Source of the DNA: Bathymodiolus brooksi
Taxonomy: Eukaryota; Mollusca; Bivalvia; Mytilida; Modiolidae
Assembly: GCA_963680875.1 (NCBI GenBank)
Contig: OY804588.1
Coordinates: 79,260,829 to 79,324,828 of the forward strand
Length of the DNA: 64,000 nucleotides
Direction: 5' to 3'
The notes beneath the pieces were generated by a model. The model ran no database searches and was not told where the DNA came from. It saw only the letters and a program-made list of their open reading frames with translations. Below, piece by piece: positions 24,267-33,732 of this stretch (position 1 is the stretch's first letter; each line of letters begins with the position of its first letter). Both the position numbers and the translations under genes were made by a program.

Positions 24267-24392
24267 TCCCCACAGGGACACCTCGAATTATCTGACAAGT
24301 GTGATCAGATGTTTGATCGTCTGACCACAGTTAATAGAATTTCTATCAATATAAACGAACAACAGTCCAAAATAAAATAAAAAAATATATAT

Positions 24393-24683
24393 CAGGGGCG
24401 GATTCAGGGGGGGGGGGGGAGGGGCGCACCCGGCGCCCCCCCCCCCCCCCCCCCCACCCCTAAAATTGGAAAAAATATGATTTTTTTGGCGTAAAATCGT
24501 GATTTTTCACATGAAATACCCCAAAAATTTCGCGCGCCCCCCTAAAATTGGAAAAATAAGATTTTTTTGGCGTAAAATCGTGATTTTTCACACGAAATAC
24601 CCCAAAATTTTTCGCGCCGCCCTCCGCTCGGCGCAATTTTTTTAAATGCGCCCCCCTAACTTGAAATCCTAAATCCGCCCCTG
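24393..24683. mobile_element. G-rich inverted-repeat element, copy 3
   Basis: Starts CAGGGGCGGATTCAGG and ends AATCCGCCCCTG, with the perfect 5-bp TSD TATAT (24388-24392, 24684-24688). In this copy the family blocks read as complement ('ATTTTTCACACGAAATACCC'), so it is inserted in the opposite orientation to copies 1 and 2. Confidence 0.85.
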
Positions 24684-24999
24684 TATATTCCTATTCTTAT
24701 ATAATAAAAGTATTTTTTTTTTATATTTTGGACTGTTTTTATATGTATAGGCCTATACATGTATTGTTGTCACCTGCTTAGATGTTTGTATAATATACTT
24801 TATTTCCTGTGACTGTATGATGAATTCTTCATCATCCTATACAATATATTAAAAATTGCTGAGTTAGATTGATGTAAAATCAAAATATTAAGTATATATG
24901 TACCATCTACACACGCTTAGACACATGTCTTATGTCTATCTCTAGATTTTCCTTACGAGAAAAGGTAACACTTCGACTATTGAAGCTATATTTTATAGC

Positions 25000-25065
25000 G
25001 GATGTGGTCGAGTGGTTTAGGGCGCTGGACATATGGCTAAGCGATTGGTGCTGCAGTGTATACGT
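25000..25065 (+). repeat. tRNA-derived SINE head
   Basis: The sequence 'GATGTGGTCGAGTGGTTTAG' and 'GGCTAAGCGATTGGTGCTGC' matches 15595-15645. The A box is intact here, but the B-box half is replaced by other sequence, so it is a truncated copy. Confidence 0.55.
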
Positions 25066-25200
25066 TTATAGTGATAGAAATTCAAGCAACTGTGGTCAGA
25101 AAACTTTCTTTTTAAAGCGTTTTATCAGTAGAAACTAGCTTTTATTTTATTTATTTTATTTTTTTTTTAAATTTTGTGACAAAGAAAACATAAGAGCTAT

Positions 25201-25900
25201 GCGTCTTTACGTTCTTAGTTCCGTGTTGTGATGTCTTTACGTTCTTAGTTCCGTGTTGTGATGTCTTTACGTTCTTAGTTCCGTGTTGTGATGTCTTTAC
25301 GTTCTTAGTTCCGTGTTGTGATGTCTTTACGTTCTTAGTTCCGTGTTGTGATGTCTTTACGTTCTTAGTTCCGTGTTGTGATGTCTTTACGTTCTTAGTT
25401 CCGTGTTGTGATGTCTTTACGTTCTTAGTTCCGTGTTGTGATGTCTTTACGTTCTTAGTTCCGTGTTGTGATGTCTTTACGTTCTTAGTTCCGTGTTGTG
25501 ATGTCTTTACGTTCTTAGTTCCGTGTTGTGATGTCTTTACGTTCTTAGTTCCGTGTTGTGATGTCTTTACGTTCTTAGTTCCGTGTTGTGATGTCTTTAC
25601 GTTCTTAGTTCCGTGTTGTGATGTCTTTACGTTCTTAGTTCCGTGTTGTGATGTCTTTACGTTCTTAGTTCCGTGTTGTGATGTCTTTACGTTCTTAGTT
25701 CCGTGTTGTGATGTCTTTACGTTCTTAGTTCCGTGTTGTGATGTCTTTACGTTCTTAGTTCCGTGTTGTGATGTCTTTACGTTCTTAGTTCCGTGTTGTG
25801 ATGTCTTTACGTTCTTAGTTCCGTGTTGTGATGTCTTTACGTTCTTAGTTCCGTGTTGTGATGTCTTTACGTTCTTAGTTCCGTGTTGTGATGTCTTTAC
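25201..25900. repeat. Perfect 30-bp minisatellite, 23.3 copies
   Basis: The unit ATGTCTTTACGTTCTTAGTT plus CCGTGTTGTG repeats 23 times without a single difference except the first two bases of the first copy, then stops part-way. Because 30 bp is ten codons, the minus strand is open for 268 codons with a VKTSQHGTKN period. A degenerate unit lies outside at 25994-26019 (TTTACGTTCTGGGTTCCGTG), which suggests that the array grew from an older unit. I see no start context, splice sites or neighbouring coding sequence, so I treat it as non-coding. Confidence 0.95.
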
Positions 25901-26280
25901 CCTGCAGTTGCTTGTAGCTAGGAGGCTCATGTCCTGTTGTGTTGTTTGTTTGCGCATAGACGTTTAGCATATTGTCCTATCATATGTATGTATTTACGTT
26001 CTGGGTTCCGTGTTGTGATGCCCGCCACTATTTCCATAGGTGGATCCAGAGGGGAGGGGGGGCTTTTTTTGTGCTAGGTTATAGACTGTTAAAAACGTAT
26101 TTTAACAGAATATTTCCAGTTTAGTCCTTGTCATTTTTCTTTTTACCATGTCTTGTAATGTTCGCTTTGAATTACGTCTCGGTATTTCTTGATATTTCTT
26201 AAAAAATGGTTTTTGAAATTATGGAAATGAGTAGTATATGGCGACAGCTCAAGTCACATTTGCGGAGGTGCTGTGAGGTG

Positions 26281-26460
26281 CTACCGGAAGTGACGTCAAT
26301 CACGTGAATGTCCGGAAGTATGTTCTGCGCAAGCGCAACAGGAGGTTGCGCAATATCCGCCCTAGTGGTGCCTTTTTCACCGGATGTGACAAAGTCACGT
26401 GACCGGAAGAGGCCGTGTCCGGAAGCGACCCTGACCGGAAGTATGTTCTGCGCATGCCCG
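26281..26460. promoter_or_regulatory. GC-rich promoter-like cluster (ETS, CRE, E-box, NRF1-like)
   Basis: In 180 bp there are five CCGGAAG ETS-type sites (near 26284, 26312, 26403, 26419, 26435), a perfect CRE TGACGTCA (26291-26298), two E-boxes TCACGTGA and GTCACGTGAC (26300, 26394), and NRF1-like TGCGCAAGCGCA and TGCGCATGC. A 22-bp block TCCGGAAGTATGTTCTGCGC occurs twice. This composition stands out against AT-rich surroundings and looks like a housekeeping-type, possibly bidirectional, promoter. No adjoining gene is recognised, so it may drive a transposon or a lost gene. Confidence 0.5.
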
Positions 26461-26561
26461 GTTTTTTCCCGCGTTTAAAAAAAAAAAGTAGTAGTACAGT
26501 AGTAACATGGTTACCGGATGCGACCAAAGGTCATTTGACCCCTTCGGGGTTCCCTTGCAGA

Positions 26562-26640
26562 GGCTGATCCCCTAAAATTGGAAAAAAAATATGTTTTTTT
26601 GGCGTAAAATCGTGATTTTTTCACACGAAATACCCCGGAA
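26562..26640. repeat. Fragment of the G-rich inverted-repeat family
   Basis: The sequence 'CCCCTAAAATTGGAAAAAAA' and 'GGCGTAAAATCGTGATTTTT' matches the interior of the 24393 element. No ends or TSD remain. Confidence 0.65.
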
Positions 26641-26766
26641 GTGTCCTTGGGGTGTTCTTTACGACGTCCGCGGTTACTGGAACTAGCCCTGCTTATCTGG
26701 CCCTTTTATTTTCATATAATGCATCACTATACGTCATAATAAATTATCCCGATAGGTGGCGTTACT

Positions 26767-27013
26767 ATCTCGTAACTTGGTAACTTCGTAGCCCAGGCCT
26801 TTCGTAACTTATTTCGTAACATTTTCGTAACTTCGTACCTTTTCGTAACTTCGTACCTTTTTCGTAACCTCTTTGTACCCTTTTCGTAACTTCATACCTT
26901 TTCGTAACTTCGCACCTTTTCGTAACTTCGTATCTTTTTCGTAACTTCGTATCCGTTTCGTAACATCTTCTTACCTTTTTCGTAACTTCGTACCTTTTTC
27001 GTAACTTGTAGTC
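26767..27013. repeat. Degenerate 18-22-bp tandem repeat
   Basis: Around a dozen units of TTTTCGTAACTTCGTACC, with changes and length variation, stand between promoter-like DNA and the Polinton relic. Nothing in it is coding. Confidence 0.8.
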
Positions 27014-27387
27014 CTTTCATTTATCTATCGATCTATGGTACTTTCAAACCTCTCAATGACGTCATAAGCAAGCTGGGTGACGTTAATCGATCTTCCTCAT
27101 TGATAGTATAGAATTAACTGTTAAGAATAGACCCTCACCCAGACACTTGTTTTTAGTACGAACTCTCGAGCCATTGGCGCTCGCCTAACTTCGTAGTGGA
27201 CCCTAACCCCCTGTTGGCCTAGTAATCTTCCGGCTATGGGAGCTTCGCTCCCATATTAAATAATATGCGTCCTATAACCATAGGAAACTGCCCCTTCCCC
27301 GCCATTTTATCTTCATGGGGAGGCGCCTTCAATAGAGGGTCACTCTTCATTTATCCAGGCTTGTGGCTGGCTCTATATAGAGGCTGC

Positions 27388-27512
27388 ATTAACCTTTTTT
27401 TTCTTTTCTTTTTTTTTATTTCTTTTTTATTTCTTTTTTTCTTTTCTTTTTTCATTTTTTTTTTCATATACTTTTTTTTTTGGATATCAGTCTTATTATT
27501 TCTGATATTTTT
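27388..27512. repeat. Long pyrimidine (T/C) tract
   Basis: About 125 bp that is almost only T with scattered C and A on the plus strand. An open frame crosses it but would encode mainly F/S/L and is not credible. Confidence 0.8.
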
Positions 27513-27515
27513 TTT

Positions 27516-27972
27516 TCATACAACATGTTCAGCAAGTAATAACACAAAATTCTGTACAATGGTCGTCGCTTCCACGGAATTTTCTAACAGCCTGGTGACG
27601 TCTGTCATGCTATGTCCTGCACATCGATGAATGAGGTAAAAAATGCAATGAAATCCGCACACGATAGATCCTTCTTCTTGTACTCGAACAGTATTATAAG
27701 TCCAACTCGTACAATGTTTGTTCATAAAGTTCACGTAAGCCCTTAAAAGGGGTGGTGTTCCAGTAGGGTCGTAGTATTCCCCTCTTGAAGTGACGTCGAT
27801 GTATATAGCGACTCAGTGTTGTCCCATTCGATGATCTGGATCCGTATTTCCCACAAGGGCCGAAGGTACGTTTAATAGTCTGGGTAATCTGTTTCTGGCA
27901 TAGACTCCCTTAAACACCGGTCTAGAATGGGGATGTTTTTTTCAATAGAGTGTCAATCTCTAGCGTATTCAT
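27516..27972 (-). pseudogene. Polinton/Maverick adenovirus-type cysteine protease, broken
   Basis: Reading leftwards from ATG at 27972 (MNTLEIDTLL), the sequence follows the layout of the C5-type maturation protease of Polintons and related viruses, which processes capsid precursors. Visible are GVYARNRLP, the region around the catalytic histidine (GQH, then VAIYID), and the region around the catalytic cysteine (VCGFHCIFYLIHRC). It is not functional as read: a frameshift lies near 27930, and the tryptophan expected right after the catalytic histidine is a stop (27813-27815). The C-terminus stops at 27516. About 150 codons remain. Adjacent zinc-finger and F54H12.2-like pieces support a decayed Polinton. 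Confidence 0.8.
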
Positions 27973-27973
27973 T

Positions 27974-28177
27974 ATGCACTGTAGTGGTGATGGTGGTGGT
28001 GGTGGTGGTGGCGATGGTGTATATCCCTCTATCTGTGGGACTGCATATCTTCTCCTTAGACTTTTGTTGACCGTGTTTGGTTTTTAAGTGGCGTTTTAAG
28101 TCTGCAGGCCACACATAGGTCCTATTGCATAAACTACAAGTATTACTCATGTTGTCGTTTCGGATGTCTGGATACAA
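27974..28177 (-). pseudogene. C2H2 zinc-finger fragment upstream of the Polinton protease
   Basis: The minus-strand frame from 28177 has one canonical finger (C-x2-C-x12-H-x4-H in CSLCNRTYVWPADLKRHLKT and the following KH), then a basic stretch and low-complexity (ACC)n. A partial second copy of the part after the finger (HGQQKSKEK, then CSPTDRGIY) lies at 28467-28533. The protein is truncated by frame changes. Its place beside the protease suggests it belonged to the same element; its role is unknown. Confidence 0.55.
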
Positions 28178-28288
28178 CTGACTGAATTAGGGTAAATAGG
28201 GCATATTTATAACAAACAAACACGTATTCATTTCGATGTTTTATTTTACACATTGGCAATTCTCAGTTCTGTTTCTCAGTCTCTTTCA

Positions 28289-28541
28289 TTTAATCTTCTC
28301 CAGTCACTTTATTGTCCATTGTTCTCAGTTCTGGCTCTCTGTCTTCAAATAATGGTATGGTCTTTTTCAGTTTTTTCCATTCGTAAAGACTCAGTGGACC
28401 ATAGCTGAGTAATGTTTCTATGTAAGCTCTGTAAGGGTACAAGCTGGTCGGTGTTGGTGGTGGTGTATATCCCTCTATCTGTGGGACTGCATCTCTTCTC
28501 TTTAGACTTTTGTTGACCGTGTTTGTTTCTATCATACGCAA
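28289..28541 (-). pseudogene. Possible Polinton F54H12.2-like protein fragment
   Basis: A frame of about 83 codons contains LYPYRAYIETLLSYGP. I associate this motif with a Polinton/adintovirus structural protein often annotated as F54H12.2-like. The sequence after it does not continue the family convincingly, and the part before it repeats the zinc-finger neighbour, so the piece looks rearranged. Recognition rests on one motif from memory. Confidence 0.4.
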
Positions 28542-28599
28542 CTATTATCAGCACCGATACTGCGCATGCGTTAATTGATACCATTATCACACTCGATAA

Positions 28600-29175
28600 A
28601 AATATAATAGATTATATAATGAAATATTAAATAACCGTTCGCTGTAATTAGGTAATTAAAGCTGTATTTTCAATCCGCATATATTTGAAAACTACAATTT
28701 CTTAGCTTTCGAACGGTATAAAATATTTCATGAAAGAATATTTCTTTGTCTGTTCCATTTTGATTTTAAAGCAATGAGGGTCCGACCATATATATAGATC
28801 GGTGAAAAAACTTAAACTAGCTGAAAACGCATTTTCACGTTAAAATTACTTTTTTAAACTTAACTTGTAAATTTCAATCCGCATATATTCATATTGTATA
28901 CAAAACGATCTGTCGAATGATGTATTTTTCATATTTAAGTAAAAATTGAAAATATGTTCCATTTTGCTCCAAAAATCAGGTTATGGCGTCTAAGTTAATA
29001 TAACAGAAAAATCACACGGCGGTTAGTATCGAGAATTAGCCTATGTACATTCGTATTGATAAAATAATATTTAAAGACATGAGAAAAACAATTGGGTCAT
29101 TACATATATATGTTTAAATAAAGTAATATTATTTAAAATCCTTAATTTGGATTCGACAGTCATGTCAGTATTCTA
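28600..29175. other. AT-rich stretch, nothing recognised
   Basis: No gene is visible. A short block 'TTTCAATCCGCATATATT' occurs twice (about 28669 and 28872), the only internal structure I see. Confidence 0.5.
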
Positions 29176-29177
29176 TT

Positions 29178-29310
29178 AGGTAAACGGACAGAAAGTCACA
29201 GGACAAAAAGTCACAATCTATATTTTTTTACCCTGGCGGACAAAAAGTCACAACTTATATTTTTGCTTAACATGTATGTAGGTAGGACAAAAAGTCACTG
29301 TGTGATACAT
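29178..29310 (+). repeat. Mutator-like element end with GGACAAAAAGTCACA iterons
   Basis: Starts GGTAAACGGACAGAAAGTCA, followed by three more GGACAAAAAGTCAC units with different spacers. Similar clusters lie at 30893-31045 (same orientation), 35205-35267 and 53100-53262 (opposite orientation). The clusters bracket a Mutator-like transposase, so I read them as transposon ends with repeated binding sites. Confidence 0.6.
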
Positions 29311-29814
29311 GTTATTTCTCAAGTACTCGCTATTCAAAACCTCCTCGTTACTTCAGGATGAAGAACAATAACAGTTTTATTCTTATTTCTTCAGTGTACA
29401 AACTGACCCGGCAAAAAATGTTTGGACTCGTGCATATCTAATTGCGGAACGGAACCGGACTGGAAGAAGGCAAGAATTCTGTTTATTTATTTGTTTTTTG
29501 CATGAACTTAGGGGAAATAAATGCTTTATTAACCATTTCCTGCTGTCAGATGAAACATTTTGGCTATGTCATCGTATATTAATTGAGAAATAAGCGATAG
29601 TGTGCCGCAAAATGACGATCAGCTTGACCCCAACCCCGAATTTCGCTCAGTTTCTCTTTGAATTGCTCACATTGAATGGAACGAAATGTATTGAAGGAAC
29701 GATTGGTGAATAAAGACGACAAGAATCGTCACTTTGTGCTTTTAATTATTGATATAAGTAAGCACGGGGCGAAAGAAATGGGTCATGTCAAAATGGCAGG
29801 ACTCGGTTTCGTGA

Positions 29815-30171
29815 ATGATGTTACAGCACGATGACCCGGTTTTGTTCCAAAAAAAAAATTACGAACAAACAGGAACCAGAGCAACAGAAATCCACAGCCA
29901 CCATTGTTTATACTGTGATACAACATTTCCACAATTCGATGACTTAATAAAACATTCTAGAGAAAATCATCCGTACCATTGTTATTACTGCAAAACAACC
30001 TTCGTCCTATTTGAAAAAGTAATAAAACACTCGACGGAAAACCACGGCTCACTAATGTTGAAAGTTAAATACCTTGAACTGAATCCATCTAGTGGACATT
30101 ATGGTTACAAAAGCCATAATTTCAATGTTATTCCAGAGAAAATAAAGGCTTTGGTTCCTGTTTGTTCGTAA
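29815..30171 (+). CDS. Two-finger C2H2 protein fragment (118 codons)
   Basis: An ATG at 29815 opens a frame with two C2H2 fingers: HCLYCDTTFPQFDDLIKH (residues about 30-53) and HCYYCKTTFVLFEKVIKH (about 54-77), each C-x2-C-x12-H-x5-H. A tail KYLELNPSSGHYGYKSHNFN follows. The frame ends inside an inverted repeat that also covers its beginning, so both ends of the protein are encoded by the two repeat arms. That suggests a captured or truncated gene piece rather than a complete protein. I do not recognise the family. No frameshift is present in the finger region. Confidence 0.55.
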   Translation: MMLQHDDPVLFQKKNYEQTGTRATEIHSHHCLYCDTTFPQFDDLIKHSRENHPYHCYYCKTTFVLFEKVIKHSTENHGSLMLKVKYLELNPSSGHYGYKSHNFNVIPEKIKALVPVCS

Positions 30172-30177
30172 TTTTTT
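29852..30177. mobile_element. 27-bp inverted repeats bracketing the zinc-finger fragment
   Basis: 'ATTACGAACAAACAGGAACC' preceded by A-tracts (29852-29878) returns inverted at 30152-30177. The enclosed DNA is the zinc-finger coding piece. No TSD is obvious (flanks TTGTTCC and ATTGTGTA), so it may be a decayed pack-type MITE or a local inversion. Confidence 0.6.
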
Positions 30178-30179
30178 TA

Positions 30180-30500
30180 TTGTGTATTGTTTGACAGCTA
30201 TGTACTTTTAGCAGACGATCATGTAAACAATGTGAGTTATTTCCCCTTCATGTCAATCAAAAAAAGTATCCGTATTTTTGTGTATTTCGTGAAGGTTATT
30301 ATGTAATAATATGGCTGATTGTTAGGATTTGTGTGTTTATAAAAGATTGAAAACTTATATACAGTGAATTGTTTATTTTAAAAAGGAAAAGCATGGAGAA
30401 TTGGGGGGACAGTTGACATAAACTGTACAGCATGCATTTGCTGGTAAAACGCACGTGATTTTTTTTGTCTTGCATACTAGTGCAAGACAAGAAAATCTCA
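30180..30500. repeat. Dispersed repeat with hairpin, relative of 6821-7020
   Basis: It shares 'TATTGTTTGACAGCTATGTA', CAGACGATCATG and CAGTTGACATAAAC with 6920-7012 and has 170 bp that the other copy lacks. It ends in a hairpin around TACTAG, with arms GATTTTTTTTGTCTTGCA and TGCAAGACAAGAAAATC. Confidence 0.6.
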
Positions 30501-30892
30501 CATCGCTAAAAATAGGAACTGGTCTGCCTCAAAAGTGAGAAAAGTTTTTCTTCACTGAAGGTTTATTTCTCAGCACATCATATATTTACATCATATCAAT
30601 AATATAAAAAAAAACACAATACAATACTCTTAAATCGCTGGATAAGTGAAATAATAATAAAAACAACTTTTAACAACACTCTCAAGGATGGTGTGAAATA
30701 AGCTTTGAGGATGATGTGTGTAGATTGTTCTGGGCTGTAGCTTTCTCTGGTGAATATACCTAAAATAAATGAGAAATTGTTACTCAATATGTCCTTATAT
30801 TATCTTCAGAAATATATTACAAAAAAGGCTTCCCTTAATAATAGTAGTCAGTACACAAATAAGTAGAGTACCATACAGGCAATAGTATCAAT

Positions 30893-31045
30893 TTGGGTAA
30901 AAGGACAGAAAGTTACAGGACATAAAGTCACAATTTTATAGGACAAAAAGTCACAATTAATATTTTGTGTTAAATAATGTTATAACAATAAAATGTCACA
31001 ATACACATTTAACATGTATGTGGGACAATAAAAGTGACTTTTTTT
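30893..31045 (+). repeat. Mutator-like element end with AAAGTCACA iterons
   Basis: 'GGTAAAAGGACAGAAAGTTA', CAGGACATAAAGTCACA and GGACAAAAAGTCACA follow in order, matching 29178-29310 with decay. It is the nearest such cluster upstream of the transposase relic at 33733-34796. Confidence 0.6.
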
Positions 31046-31057
31046 AATTATTGTTAG

Positions 31058-31310
31058 TAAAGGCACTCGTGGCACGGAATTACCACCCCCCTTTCTGAGT
31101 ACTTATTTATTTTCAATAAGATTTCTTTATTATTTCATCTCTTTTTCCTGAATTTATTGTGGATAATAATAGTATATATAGGGTCGACACATGTAGCTTG
31201 CTGTTTACATAAGATTGTATAAATATGGATATGCTCAAGTTAAATTAAGGAAAATGGGATGAAATAATAAAGAAATGTTATTGAAAATAAATATGTAAAC
31301 AGAAAGTTGA
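31058..31310. mobile_element. Decayed relative of the 54035-54445 element
   Basis: Contains GGCACTCGTGGCACGGAATT, ACCACCCCCCTTTCTGAG and 'TTTATTATTTCATCTCTTTT', then the complementary part 'ATGGGATGAAATAATAAAGA'. The end arms are less complete than in the copy at 54035 and no TSD is visible. Confidence 0.65.
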
Positions 31311-31708
31311 TTAATTCATAAATTAAAATGATTTTTAATACAATTTATTAAGAAATACCAATCACTATATCGTTATTTAGGTAAATACTTATTAGATAGG
31401 TTTTTTTAAGAAAACTATTTTTGTCTTTTAATTGATAACTGAGCCAAGTTAGGCTAAATGAATGAAATATGACTTGATTTCGTAATTAATTTTCACTAAA
31501 AAACATACTTGCCTTCTATAAATTTTAATTTCTTATCTAATTCTTATCTTATTATGTAACAATATGGTCAGGTTGTTATTCTTAAAATAGATGGATTCAC
31601 AGTAGGTGCTCTTCCTGTATAATCAGTAATTGGTTACATCCTGTATAATACAACTGACAGATACAATACATGACAAGCAATTTTAATCAGCCATCATCAT
31701 CATCATAA

Positions 31709-33445
31709 AATACATTTGATGGGCAGACTGTTAAAAGTCAATTTCAATCCGTCGTCCAGCAAATCTTCATACCAAGATTGCCTGAAGAAGAAAGACAAAA
31801 AATTAAAGATTTGTTATTTATTTTAGAAAAATTTAATGTTAGCGAGAGCGCTTATAGGGAACTGACAGTATTTTGTGATGGGCTACCACGAAAATATCTG
31901 GTTTCCCAATGCCGGGAAGATATTAACAGTTTATATCATTTTGAAAGAATTCCGGGAAATATCCCTGGCGCATATGTTAGTCTAGAAAGCGAAATTATCC
32001 GGTACATCAAGTATCATGTAAATTCTGAAACAGACAAGATAAAAATTAAAATTTCGGGGGACAGGTCAAAAGTTAGTAGAATTTCAAACTTTGTCGTGTT
32101 GTCCTTTTCTGTAATTAGCAATGATTTGACATTATCATCAAAAGATCAAAATGTTTTTTGCATTGTAAACTGCAAAGAAGATTATGATCATTTAAAACTT
32201 GCTTGCAAACCCATTTTTCAGAAAATAAACACGAAAAAGCAAGTATTGAAGTTGAGGGGAAACATTTTGATTTAGATATTTTGATGGGTGGTGATATGAA
32301 ATTTTGCAACTTATGCTTGGGTTGGGTGGATCTCTATGTAATTATTCCTGTCCATGGTGTAGGATCCATAAAAACCAGAGGGACGACATGACAAAGCCAT
32401 TGGATTTTTACCATACTCGTGGTATGCAGAGAACATCACAGAATCTGAAGGAAGATGTCGTAAAGAATGACTTTGGTGTTCGTGTTCAACCTCTTGTTAG
32501 TATTGAGCCTGAACACATAATCATTGATGAACTTCATCTTCTTCTTCGTATATGTGATAAACTGTTAAGGAACTTAATATTAGACACAACAACGCTCGAT
32601 GACAAAAATGCCGTTCATGGTGAGAAGTCAGATTTCTTAGGACAGCTTACTTACTGAGAAAATAAGAGGATGCGGCGTTTCGTTTTACATTTGGACAAAA
32701 AAAGGTACTCAAGGTGAATTGGATTGGTCGTCATTGACGGGGTCTGACTAAAAAAAGGTTTTGGAAAATCTTCCTTCAAAATTATGCTTTTTGATCCATC
32801 ATGATACCCATGATCATACTGTCAAAATTTGGAGTTCATTTTTTAATTTAGATCGTTTCGTGACGTCAGAAATACACGAGTTCTCTAACATTGAAGACAT
32901 TTTTGAAAAATGTAAAGGGTGGGTAAATGACTTTCTTGCTTTAGGATCATTGGCGAGAAAAGGTTTTGATAGCGTTACTCCTTATATGCATTGTCTTGTA
33001 TACCATGTTCCGTTTTTCACTAAAAAGTATGGACAACTTTTACGTTTTAGTGGGCAGGGCGTAGGAAAGATCAATGATGATATGAAAAAGAATTCATCAT
33101 TCAAAAACAAACAAATGGGACGCAACAGTCGATGCCTTACAAATTCGAAAAAGGATAGAACATTTGACATCAGAGAACTGCGAGCGTGAAAAGCGAAACT
33201 ACACCAAAAGTACGAACGAGTATTGGAGTGATATAATTTTTAAACAAAGTGCCGCTAAAAAGGCTAAAATTTCTTAGGAAATGTCACTCGTAGCTGACAA
33301 ATATTCTGAAAATGACCCGGGCCCTTGTTCAATCGACGACCTTTCCGTAACCGAGATTAGAGACGAATTGAAAAAAATAGACGTTAAAACGAGATTAAAA
33401 AACAGAAAAAAACTTTTAGACCTTTTAAAGAGTAAACGACAATGA
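31709..33445 (+). pseudogene. Decayed transposon-type gene with CxxC motif and SAP-like tail
   Basis: Successive open pieces in shifting frames read as one protein of about 570 residues. Recognisable blocks are KIKISGDRSKVSRISNFVVL, MGGDMKF, then LGLGGSLCNYSCPWCRIHKN (a C-x2-C pair), then EPEHIIIDELHLLLR, then FSGQGVGKINDDMKK. The C-terminal LSVTEIRDELKKIDVKTRLK looks like a SAP DNA-binding motif. I have seen this domain order in repetitive proteins of cnidarians and molluscs but cannot name the superfamily. Breaks: frameshifts near 32222, 32300, 32655 and 33105, and stops at 32749 and 33275. It lies between two Mutator-like ends and just upstream of a Mutator-like transposase, either as a second gene of that element or as an older nested insertion. 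Confidence 0.6.
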
Positions 33446-33732
33446 TTCTGTTGTTACTTTCTGCGTCCTCATGTCAGGAACCGATTTATCGGTAGTCAAA
33501 AGTAACTACGAATTATTCTTCATCTTATATTGCTATTTTCTGTACAAAAGAAACAAATACCCAAATTGTGTTGTCGCCGATAATATTTCCCAGGAAATAA
33601 ATAATTTATCTGTTGTATATAGGTATTTATGTGAATGTAGGAAAACAAGTCACAGGAAAAAAACTGCAAACGCACAATTCGATACCAGCGTCCAACTCCT
33701 CCAGTCCCAGCCACCTGTGCAGATTACCTGAA

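Noticed and set aside
25151..25957. 268-codon minus-strand frame with a ten-residue repeat, as a protein
   Set aside because: The frame exists because the unit is exactly 30 bp; there is no splice or start context and no unique coding sequence beside the array.
27265..27630. 121-codon frame across the T-rich tract
   Set aside because: Most of it is F/L/S from a poly-pyrimidine run, and it overlaps the opposite-strand protease relic.
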